The translations under genes were made by a program, and so were the position numbers. A stretch of 64,000 nucleotides of DNA, taken from positions 265,634 through 329,633 of the forward strand of contig BBYL01000021.1 in NCBI GenBank assembly GCA_001570385.1, written 5' to 3'. How positions within the stretch are numbered: the first letter of the stretch is position 1; the number at the start of each line of letters is the position of its first letter. The stretch is from Microtetraspora glauca. Lineage in GTDB: Bacteria; Actinomycetota; Actinomycetes; Streptosporangiales; Streptosporangiaceae. Under the pieces are notes generated by a model. The model saw only the letters and a program-made list of their open reading frames with translations, searched no databases and was not told the DNA's origin. Of the stretch, positions 45,285 through 52,634 are shown one piece after another.

Positions 45285-46867
45285 CAGCATTTCCTCCTCG
45301 TCCGCACGGGCAGCGCGGCGGCCAGCCGCCAGCCGCCATCCTCAGCCGGTCCCGCCGTGAGCCGGCCGCCGAGCGCTCGGGCCCGTTCCCGCATGCCCGG
45401 AATGCCCTGCCCGGTGGAGGGCAGCTCGCCGGGCGTGGCCGCCGCACCCGGCCCGTTCCTGATCTCCACGGCCAGCTCGCCACCCGTGATGCCCACGCGG
45501 ACCTGGGCGTTCGTTCCCGGCCCCGCGTGCTTGAGCACGTTGGTCAGGCCCTCCTGGACGATCCTCGCCGCGGACGCGCGCACGACGAGCGGCGCACGCT
45601 CCGTGTCCGGCGCGAGATCGAGCGCGACCCGAAGTCCCGCCGCCGTCATCCGGGCCACGGCGTCCCGTACGACGTCGTCGGGGTCGGCCGAGGGGATGTC
45701 CTCCTTGGTGGGGTCCCTGAGCACGTCGAGCAGGCCGCGCAGGTCCTCGAGGACGCGGTGCCCGGTGGCGCGGATGTCGGCCAGCGCCTCCCCGGCGGGG
45801 CCGTCCGCCCCCGCGTACTGCGCCGCGCTCGCCCGGAGCACGATCGCGCCGACGTGGTGGGCGACGATGTCGTGGACGTCCCGGGCGATCTGCTCCCGCT
45901 CGGCCAGCCGGCTGGCCCGGGTGCGCGCGGCGGCGAGCTCCACGGCCTGACGCGCGGCGGCCTGCCGGGCCCGGATGTAGCCGCCGATGGCGACCGGGGC
46001 CGCCACCATGGCCGTGAGGGCGAGCCCCCGCCAGACCGTGATCTCCGTGGTGTCGTCGACGATCGTGATCACCGACGCGGCGCAGGTCAGCAGGTAACCG
46101 GCGGCCACCCAGACCCAGTTCGCCCGCGTCACGAACACTCCGAGCGCGACGAACAGCAGGATCTGCAGGGTGGTGCCCACCTCACCGGCGTACTGGTCGG
46201 CGAGGATCACCAAACCGCTCTCCAGTAGCAGCACGGCTCCGGGCAGGCGGCGGACCACGCCGAGGGCGAGCCCGGACGACATCGCCAGCAGGCCGACCCC
46301 CCAGACGGGAACGGCGCCGTCATCCCAGTTCGGCCAGGTCGCGAGCACCGCGAGCGCCACGCCGCCCCCGGCCATCAGGAGGTCGAGCAGCGGGGCGCTC
46401 TCCTCCTGCGGCCGGCGGATCGCCGTACCGCGCAGGTAGCGGCCGATGATCACCGGGACGGCGACGATGGCGACCGTGTAGAACCACGCACCACGGGTGA
46501 ACGCGATCCCCGGGTCGGCGAGGTTCAGGCCGGTGGCCACGCAGGCGAGGACGGCGACGGGGACCGTCCACTTCCAGCCGCGCAGTCGCGCCAGCACGCC
46601 CACCGCGACCGGGAGCAGGATCTGCACGGCGTCGACGGTCGAGGCGTCGAGCTGGTCGTAGACGACGAGCAGCACCGTGAGGCAGAGGGCCGCGTGGCCC
46701 GGCCGACGGCGTAGCAGCGCCAGCGGGAGCCCGCCGAGCAGCGCGAGGAGCACCACCATCCAGGACGGCGCCGACGGGCCGCCCCAGGACGAGCTCGCCA
46801 CGAGCACGTTGAGCACGACTCCCGAGGCGGCGAGAGAGACGTCCAGGTATCCGCCGCGCCATCGCAT
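45284..46867 (-). CDS. NarL-type sensor histidine kinase
   Basis: A 527-residue kinase with about ten hydrophobic segments in the first 300 residues, more than usual, arranged as two sets of helices. The HisKA_3 segment is QIARDVHDIVAHHVG with His332, and a HATPase domain ends the protein. It pairs with the response regulator that follows at once. The signal is unknown; the large membrane part suggests an intramembrane or envelope stimulus. Confidence 0.9.
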   Translation of the reverse strand: MRWRGGYLDVSLAASGVVLNVLVASSSWGGPSAPSWMVVLLALLGGLPLALLRRRPGHAALCLTVLLVVYDQLDASTVDAVQILLPVAVGVLARLRGWKWTVPVAVLACVATGLNLADPGIAFTRGAWFYTVAIVAVPVIIGRYLRGTAIRRPQEESAPLLDLLMAGGGVALAVLATWPNWDDGAVPVWGVGLLAMSSGLALGVVRRLPGAVLLLESGLVILADQYAGEVGTTLQILLFVALGVFVTRANWVWVAAGYLLTCAASVITIVDDTTEITVWRGLALTAMVAAPVAIGGYIRARQAAARQAVELAAARTRASRLAEREQIARDVHDIVAHHVGAIVLRASAAQYAGADGPAGEALADIRATGHRVLEDLRGLLDVLRDPTKEDIPSADPDDVVRDAVARMTAAGLRVALDLAPDTERAPLVVRASAARIVQEGLTNVLKHAGPGTNAQVRVGITGGELAVEIRNGPGAAATPGELPSTGQGIPGMRERARALGGRLTAGPAEDGGWRLAAALPVRTRRKC

Positions 46868-47000
46868 GGGTGAACGTTATCGGGGCCGCCGTCCCCGTCC
46901 TTCCTCCTCAGGGAGGACGGCGGCCCTCCTCCAAGTGGCCACCGAAATGGGCTGCTCGACGGATGATCAGTCGTTCGGCGGCGCCCTAGTGTCCTGGGAC

Positions 47001-47621
47001 ATGGCGAACGAATCGGCTCTCTTCCTGAGCGAGTTCCTCAGGTCTCCCACCGCGGTCGGCGCGATAGCGCCCAGCTCGCGCCGGCTCTCCTCGGCGGTGG
47101 CGGCGCCGATCCCCGAGCGGGGCGACCCCGTGGTGGTCGAGCTCGGCGCGGGCACCGGCCCGTTCACGGCGGAGATCCAGCGGCGGCTGGGCGGCCGCGG
47201 CCGCCATCTGGCGCTGGAGATCAACCCGCGGCTGGCGGGCCACCTCCAGGCCAGGCACCCCGGCCTGGAGGTGGTGGTCGACGACGCCGCGCGGCTTCCC
47301 CATCTCCTCGCGGAGCGGGGCGTCGAGGCGGCGGACGTGATCGTGAGCGGGCTGCCGTGGGCGGCGTTCTCCCAGGAACGGCAGGCCAGGCTGCTGCGCG
47401 CGGTGGTCGACGCGCTCGGCCCCGACGGGGCGTTCACGACCTTCTCCTATGTGCACGCCCGGATGCTCGGCCCGGCGGTGCGGTTCCGGCGGCGGCTGGG
47501 CCAGGCGTTCGAGGAGGTCGTCCCCGGGCGCACGGTGTGGGGCAACCTGCCACCCGCGTTCGTCTTCCACGCCAGGAGGGCCCGCGCGGCGGCCGGCCCG
47601 GCTACGCGAAGGCTTCCTTGA
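47001..47621 (+). CDS. Class I SAM methyltransferase (phospholipid/rRNA methyltransferase-like)
   Basis: A 206-residue protein starting MANESALFLSEFLRSPTAVG, with SAM motif VVELGAGTGPFT (about 46-57), an acidic LEINPRLA block and SGLPWAAF where rRNA methylases have an NxPW/F/Y motif. It resembles PmtA-like phospholipid N-methyltransferases. A TAGTGT hexamer 9 nt upstream of the ATG suggests a leaderless message. The end overlaps the convergent esterase gene by 20 nt. Confidence 0.82.
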   Translation: MANESALFLSEFLRSPTAVGAIAPSSRRLSSAVAAPIPERGDPVVVELGAGTGPFTAEIQRRLGGRGRHLALEINPRLAGHLQARHPGLEVVVDDAARLPHLLAERGVEAADVIVSGLPWAAFSQERQARLLRAVVDALGPDGAFTTFSYVHARMLGPAVRFRRRLGQAFEEVVPGRTVWGNLPPAFVFHARRARAAAGPATRRLP

Positions 47622-48522
47622 GCCGCGCGGCGACGTACTCGCGCGCGTCCTCGGCGTCGTCGAAGAAGCCGGGAACGCCGAAGAACCCGTGCAGCAGCCC
47701 GTCGTAACAGCGGTACTCGACGGAGACGCCCGCGCCGGACAGTTCGCGCGCGTAGGCCGCCCCCTCGTCGCGCAGCGGGTCGCACTCCGCGGTGATCACC
47801 GTAGCCGGAGCGAGGCCCGACTTGTCCGCCAGCCGGAGCGGCGAGAGCCGCGGGTCGAGCGGGTCGGCGCCCCTGGCGTACTGCTCGACGAACCAGGCCA
47901 TCTCCACCGCGTCCAGGCCGAACCCGGAGGCGTACGACCGGTAGCTCGGGGTGTCCATCGCCACGTCGGTGATCGGATAGAGCAGCACCTGGTGGGCCAG
48001 CGCGAGACCGGCGTCCCGTGCCCGCCAGGCCGCGACGGCGGCGATATTGCCGCCCGCGCTGTCGCCGATCACCGCGACCCGTCCCGCGTCGCCGGTGTAG
48101 TGCTCCGGCCGGGCGAAGACGTCCCGCACCACCGAGAAGGCGTCGTCCGCCGCGGCCGGGAACGGATGCTCGGGCGCCAGCCGGTAGTCGACCGAGACCA
48201 CGACGGCCCCGCAACGGAAGGCCAGGTCACGTCCGAGCGCGTCGTTGCGGTCCACGCTGCCGAACACCCAGCCGCCGCCGTGGAAGTACACGACCACGGG
48301 CAGCGGGCGGTCGCCCGGTTCCGGCCGGTAGACCCGCACCCGGACACCGTCCACCACGTGGTCCCGGACCTCCGGTAGTGCCGCCGCCCTGCCGCGCTGC
48401 TCGGCCACACCGTCCAGGCCGCGCATCCGGATGATCTCCGGGAGCGTCAGGGCCGCCAGGTCCACGTTGAGGTCGGCGGGGAAGAGCTTCAGATAGGCCG
48501 CGGCCTGAGGATGCAACGCCAT
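47602..48522 (-). CDS. Hormone-sensitive-lipase family esterase
   Basis: A 306-residue family IV carboxylesterase. HGGGWVFGS forms the oxyanion hole, GDSAGGNIA bears the nucleophile Ser, and ECDPLRDEG with LLHGFFG provide Asp and His. The family acts on short-chain acyl esters. The ATG at 48522 is preceded by no strong ribosome site, and a 14-bp tandem repeat lies about 110 nt upstream. Confidence 0.9.
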   Translation of the reverse strand: MALHPQAAAYLKLFPADLNVDLAALTLPEIIRMRGLDGVAEQRGRAAALPEVRDHVVDGVRVRVYRPEPGDRPLPVVVYFHGGGWVFGSVDRNDALGRDLAFRCGAVVVSVDYRLAPEHPFPAAADDAFSVVRDVFARPEHYTGDAGRVAVIGDSAGGNIAAVAAWRARDAGLALAHQVLLYPITDVAMDTPSYRSYASGFGLDAVEMAWFVEQYARGADPLDPRLSPLRLADKSGLAPATVITAECDPLRDEGAAYARELSGAGVSVEYRCYDGLLHGFFGVPGFFDDAEDAREYVAARLKEAFA

Positions 48523-48630
48523 GGCCGCACAGTAACAGCGCCTGTGGGGGTCACCCCGGCGGAGGCCGTCCGTGGCGGACCAGGCGTCGCGGAGCCGGTG
48601 GCATGGAGCCGGTGCCGGGCCGCTGGTCCT

Positions 48631-48686
48631 GACCTGGTTGAGCTGACCTGGTTGAGCTGACCTGGTTGTGCTGACCTGGTTGTGCC
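48631..48686. repeat. Four tandem copies of a 14-bp unit
   Basis: GACCTGGTTGAGCT is repeated four times without gaps; copies three and four read GTGC in place of GAGC. It lies between the esterase gene (upstream side) and the end of the amidotransferase-like gene. The 14-bp unit breaks reading frame, so it is not coding. Confidence 0.9.
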
Positions 48687-48710
48687 GCCGCGCGCGCCCG
48701 GCTTCTCGGC

Positions 48711-49394
48711 TCAGGGCCGGGCGGCGTCGACCAGCGCCTGGATCAGCCGGTTGTCCGCGCCGCGCTCGGGGTGCCACTGGACGCCGACGCCGAACCTGTG
48801 GCCCTGGAGCTCGACACCCTCGACGATCTGGTCGTCGGCCCACGCCACCGCGAGCAGGCCTGTGCCGAGCCGCTTCACGGCCTGGTGGTGGGGGCCGGTC
48901 ACTTCGGCGTGGTCGCCGATCGCCTTGCCGAGCTTGCTCGACACGCTGACGGTGACGATGTGCCGTGCCGTCCCGTGACGTTCGTGCGCGACGGCCTCCG
49001 GGAGCCAGGGGATGAGACTGCCGCCCTGGGCGACGTTGAGCACGTGCATCCCACGGGAGATCGCGAGGAAGGGCAGGTCGGCCCGGACCGCCGCCTCGGC
49101 CAGCGCCATCTCGAACCGGTCACGGTGCGCCTGCGGCTCCTCCACCCGGTCGTCGCGGCTCTCGCCATACAACGCGGGGTCGACGGGGGCACCGCCGGCG
49201 AGGATGAGGCCGTCGAGCCCGCGCGTGTAGTCCCCGGCGGCGTACGGGCTCATCGGCGGCAGCAGGACGGGCGCACCGCCGGCCTTCTCCACCGCGCGTG
49301 CGTAGGCGTGCGGGGACAGCACCGCCTCGCGCACCCACGTCCCCCACCGGGCGGCCTCGAGGTAGGCGGTGATGCCAATGAGCGGACGGGGCAT
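48711..49394 (-). CDS. Gamma-glutamyl-gamma-aminobutyrate hydrolase-like protein lacking the catalytic Cys
   Basis: A 227-residue class I glutamine-amidotransferase-fold protein of the PuuD/GATase1 group (peptidase C26). The core blocks are present: GLILAGGAPVDPALYGE, NVAQGGSLIPWL and the catalytic His/Glu in VQWHPE. The nucleophile position, normally AICRGMQ, reads AISRGMH (codon TCC), so Cys is Ser. Hydrolysis by the usual thiol mechanism would be lost or altered. CTGGAG lies upstream of the ATG at 49394. Confidence 0.85.
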   Translation of the reverse strand: MPRPLIGITAYLEAARWGTWVREAVLSPHAYARAVEKAGGAPVLLPPMSPYAAGDYTRGLDGLILAGGAPVDPALYGESRDDRVEEPQAHRDRFEMALAEAAVRADLPFLAISRGMHVLNVAQGGSLIPWLPEAVAHERHGTARHIVTVSVSSKLGKAIGDHAEVTGPHHQAVKRLGTGLLAVAWADDQIVEGVELQGHRFGVGVQWHPERGADNRLIQALVDAARP

Positions 49395-49670
49395 GGTGTT
49401 CTCCAGCGGACTCTCACATTCGGGCACGCCCATAATGGCGCACCTGATTTCGGTTTTGTCACCTATCCGCCACATCGGTGGCGTCGCCCCAGTTCAGAGT
49501 GGATCTTCCGCTTGGCGCGTATCCGAATTGACACCTCCGACACCCGGATCCGGCGACCGCCCGAATCTGTCGGGGCGGCCTGGCACGATGGCGATAGCCG
49601 TACGCCATGGACCCGGGAAGCAGGTCCGGACCGGGACGTGGAGGCGCGGCCAGGAAAGCCGTGAACGACA

Positions 49671-49710
49671 GTCCGTGCAAGTCCGTACAAGTCCGTGCAA
49701 ATCTGTACAT
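49671..49710. repeat. Four tandem 10-bp units before the BNR-repeat gene
   Basis: GTCCGTGCAA, GTCCGTACAA, GTCCGTGCAA and ATCTGTACAT follow each other, ending 10 nt before the ATG at 49721. The 10-bp period puts every unit on one face of the helix, as for cooperative binding sites. The rest of 49395-49670 shows nothing I can name. Confidence 0.82.
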
Positions 49711-49720
49711 GGAGGTCTCC

Positions 49721-50797
49721 ATGGATGCGCTGCTCGCCGTCGGCACCCGCAAGGGGCTCTTCCTCGCCCGTTCCACGAATGGCGGGCCGTTCGAGGTGGA
49801 GCCGGTCAGGTTCACCACCGTCGGCGTCCCGTCCGTCGCGATCGACACGCGCGGTCCCGTCCCCCGGCTGCTCGCCGGAATCGAGTACGGCCACTTCGGC
49901 CCGTCGGTGATGTGGTCCGACGATCTGGGCGAGACCTGGCAGGAGGCCGACCGGCCGCCGGTGGCGTTCCCCGAGCACACGGGCGCGGCCCTGGCCAAGG
50001 TCTGGCAGCTCCAGCCGTCGCCGACCGAGCCGGGCGTGGTCTGGGCCGGCGCCGAGCCCGCGGCGCTGTTCAGGTCCGAGGACCGCGGCGCCACCTTCTC
50101 CCTGGTCGAGGGGCTCTGGAACCACCCGACCCGGCCGATGTGGCAGGCGGGAGGCGGCGGCCTGTGCCTGCACACGATCATCCCGCATCCGGTCGATCCC
50201 GAGCGGATCGCGGTCGCCGCCTCGGCCGTCGGGTTCTTCCGCAGTTCGGACGGCGGCGCCTCGTGGGAGCCGTCCAACAAGAACATCCGGGCGCCGTTCT
50301 TCCCCGAGGGCGCGCAGTACCCCGAGTTCGGGCAGTGCGTGCACAAGGTGGCCATGCATCCCGCGCGCCCGGAGCGGCTGTTCCTCCAGCACCATTTCGG
50401 CGTCTACCGGTCGGACGACTTCGGCGGGTCGTGGCGCGACGTCGGCGCCGACCTCCCGTCGGACTTCGGTTTCCCGATCGTGGTCGACCCGACGCGGCCG
50501 GACACCCTGTACGTGTTCCCGTTGCGGGCCGACGTGGACCGCACGCCCGTGGACCACCGCTACCAGGTGTTCCGCAGCGACGACGCCGGAGTCACCTGGA
50601 AGGGCTTCGCGCACGGCCTCCCCGACGAGCCGGTCCACTCCGCCGTGCTGCGCGACGCCATGTGCGCGGGCGAGGCGGGCGTGTTCTTCGGCACCCGCGA
50701 CGGTGAGGTGTACGGCTCACGCGACCACGGCGAGACGTGGACGCTCATCGCCAAGCACCTGCCGGACGTGCTGACGGTGCGCACGGCGGTGCTCTGA
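49721..50797 (+). CDS. BNR-repeat (sialidase-like) beta-propeller protein
   Basis: A 358-residue cytosolic propeller protein with sialidase/VPS10-like S-x-D-x-G-x-T/S-W repeats: SDDLGETW, SEDRGATF, SSDGGASW, SDDFGGSW, SDDAGVTW and SRDHGETW, six in total. It lacks the catalytic residues of true sialidases as far as I can see, and there is no signal peptide. GGAGG lies 5 nt before the ATG. The next gene, a ThiS/MoaD-like protein, follows directly, a pairing I recall from other actinobacteria. Confidence 0.85.
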   Translation: MDALLAVGTRKGLFLARSTNGGPFEVEPVRFTTVGVPSVAIDTRGPVPRLLAGIEYGHFGPSVMWSDDLGETWQEADRPPVAFPEHTGAALAKVWQLQPSPTEPGVVWAGAEPAALFRSEDRGATFSLVEGLWNHPTRPMWQAGGGGLCLHTIIPHPVDPERIAVAASAVGFFRSSDGGASWEPSNKNIRAPFFPEGAQYPEFGQCVHKVAMHPARPERLFLQHHFGVYRSDDFGGSWRDVGADLPSDFGFPIVVDPTRPDTLYVFPLRADVDRTPVDHRYQVFRSDDAGVTWKGFAHGLPDEPVHSAVLRDAMCAGEAGVFFGTRDGEVYGSRDHGETWTLIAKHLPDVLTVRTAVL

Positions 50798-51106
50798 GTG
50801 GCCAAGCCGGTCACCCTCGTCACCTTCGTCCTGCCGAACACGCTGCGACGCTGGGTGAACGACCAGAACGAGGTTCGGGTGTTCGCCGTGGCCGCCTCCG
50901 ACCACGGCATCCCGACGCTGGGCGGGGCCCTCGACACGCTTCGCCGTACGCACCCGTCCCTGGAGGAGCGGCTCCGCGACGAGTACGGGCACATCAGACG
51001 GCATATCGCCATGTTCGTGTGCGGCGCGAACGCGAGCCGCCTCGGCGGGTTGGACTGCACCCTGCCTCCGGGAGCCGAGGTGTACGTCCTTCCCGCACTG
51101 GCGTGA
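50798..51106 (+). CDS. MoaD/ThiS-family beta-grasp protein without a C-terminal Gly-Gly
   Basis: A 102-residue ubiquitin-like protein by fold pattern (VTLVTFVLPNTLRRWV, TLGGALDTL, PPGAEVYVLPALA). True sulfur carriers end in Gly-Gly, needed for adenylation; this one ends LPALA. It probably works as a binding partner, perhaps of the adjacent BNR protein. Its GTG start abuts the BNR stop codon. Confidence 0.72.
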   Translation: MAKPVTLVTFVLPNTLRRWVNDQNEVRVFAVAASDHGIPTLGGALDTLRRTHPSLEERLRDEYGHIRRHIAMFVCGANASRLGGLDCTLPPGAEVYVLPALA

Positions 51107-51264
51107 AAATCCGGCACATGCGCGCGCATTTGCAATTGCAGCGGAATTGGACGTCAATTAACCGGCGGGCATCCGTCCCCAACAGCGGGGGCCTTTCCTC
51201 GTTCCCCGATCCGGATCACGAACCGGGAATCTCCGGTCGAACGCGGTGTTAATCTCTAGAGAAC

Positions 51265-51281
51265 CCCTTGTCCCACAAGGG
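51265..51281 (+). terminator. Small hairpin after the MoaD-like gene
   Basis: CCCTTGT (51265-51271) pairs with ACAAGGG (51275-51281) across a 3-nt loop. It could close the BNR/MoaD-like unit or form part of the leader of the next gene. No T-tract is seen. The surrounding 51107-51400 is less GC-rich and holds the promoter region of the envelope cluster. Confidence 0.35.
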
Positions 51282-51400
51282 CAGGGATTGCGGGTTTCGG
51301 CTGGCCCGAAGAGTGGCTTTTCGGTTACTTATTCCCATAAAGTATTTGCGGTCTTCATTTACCTTCCCAACGAATCAGTGTCAGTCTAATATCTGGTTCT

Positions 51401-52603
51401 ATGTCTCGGTATGCATCAGATTTCCCAGACAGGGGAGCACGCCGCAATGATGCGCACGCCGAGCATGCATGGGAGGCCATCGGCCCACCAATGGAGTGGG
51501 AACCCGAGCAGCTTTCTGATTCTCGATGGCGAAAGATCGTCCCGGTCGGCGTGGCCGTGGCGACTCTCGTCGGATTGGGCGTCGTCGTCATCGCGGTACG
51601 CGCGGGCGACTCGCCACCGTCTTCACCACCCCAGCGTGCCGCCGCGGGATGGGACGCCGAGCGGTCCCCCGCATCACCGTCACCATCGTCGTCGGGCTCT
51701 AAACGATCGACGGCCAAAACCGCGGCGAAGTCCACGTCACCCCAGCTCACCGCCAAGAAGGCGAGTGAGATTTACGACCGTTTCCAGCACGGGATCTCAT
51801 CCGCTCAGGCCGGGATGGACGAGAAGGCGATCGGAGGGCTGGAGCAGGGTCTCGCACTGGAGATGACACGGGCCAGCATCTCGACCGCGCGCATGGAGGG
51901 GACCAAGGTCGCGTCGGGCATGTGGCCCAACACGCGGGTGTGGGTCCCTCGCCACATCGAGGGCCTGGCCGACTGGTTCGTCGCGGTTTCGTACGAGCCG
52001 GAAGTGGCCCGGATCAGCGACGTGATGACCAAGACCGGCAGCGGATGGCGACTCGTCGTCTCCGCCGCCGACGCACGGGTCAACGCGGCGGAACTTCCCG
52101 CCATCGCGACCGACTCCGCGGGCTACGCCGTCAGCCTGCCGGAGAACGCCGCCGGCCTGGTCGGAACCCCCCGCCAGATCGTCCGTGCCCACCTGGCCAG
52201 CCTGGAGAAGGCACAGCCGGACAAGCGGTTCGCCCAAGGGCCTTGGACCAGTGACGCCGCGCTGTTCTGGCAGCGGGAGCGCGAGCAACTGGTCCAGGCC
52301 GGCTGGGGCCTCACCCTGTCGTACGAGCCGGAGGGCGCGGTGCGCGCGCTGCAGACCACGGATGGCGGCGCGCTCGTCTGGTACGCGGCCCGATCGACCG
52401 ACACCCGCACGGCCCGGCGCGCGGGCGCCAAGGTCTCGCTGAAGGGGTCGGCCGCGGTGCGCACCGCGCACAAGGCCTTCGGCCGCTGGGTGAGCGCGAC
52501 CTACGGGCGGATGTACGTCGCCTACGTGCCGCCCGCCGGTTCCAGCGACCCGGTGCGGGTGCTCGGCGAGTGGAGCGAAGTGTTGGAGACCGACGGCGCC
52601 TGA
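51401..52603 (+). CDS. Single-pass membrane protein with large extracytoplasmic domain (first gene of envelope cluster)
   Basis: A 400-residue protein. A cytosolic N terminus (about 1-43) is followed by one membrane helix (about 45-66, PVGVAVATLVGLGVVVIAV), a Ser/Pro/Lys linker, and about 280 residues outside the membrane with a helical, then beta-rich pattern. I think it resembles DUF8094-type proteins, but that is from memory. TAATAT just upstream of the ATG suggests a nearly leaderless start. It opens a co-directional run of six genes to 60.7 kb. Confidence 0.78.
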   Translation: MSRYASDFPDRGARRNDAHAEHAWEAIGPPMEWEPEQLSDSRWRKIVPVGVAVATLVGLGVVVIAVRAGDSPPSSPPQRAAAGWDAERSPASPSPSSSGSKRSTAKTAAKSTSPQLTAKKASEIYDRFQHGISSAQAGMDEKAIGGLEQGLALEMTRASISTARMEGTKVASGMWPNTRVWVPRHIEGLADWFVAVSYEPEVARISDVMTKTGSGWRLVVSAADARVNAAELPAIATDSAGYAVSLPENAAGLVGTPRQIVRAHLASLEKAQPDKRFAQGPWTSDAALFWQREREQLVQAGWGLTLSYEPEGAVRALQTTDGGALVWYAARSTDTRTARRAGAKVSLKGSAAVRTAHKAFGRWVSATYGRMYVAYVPPAGSSDPVRVLGEWSEVLETDGA

Positions 52604-52634
52604 CGTCACCACCAGCAGAGGAAGAGGTGGATCC

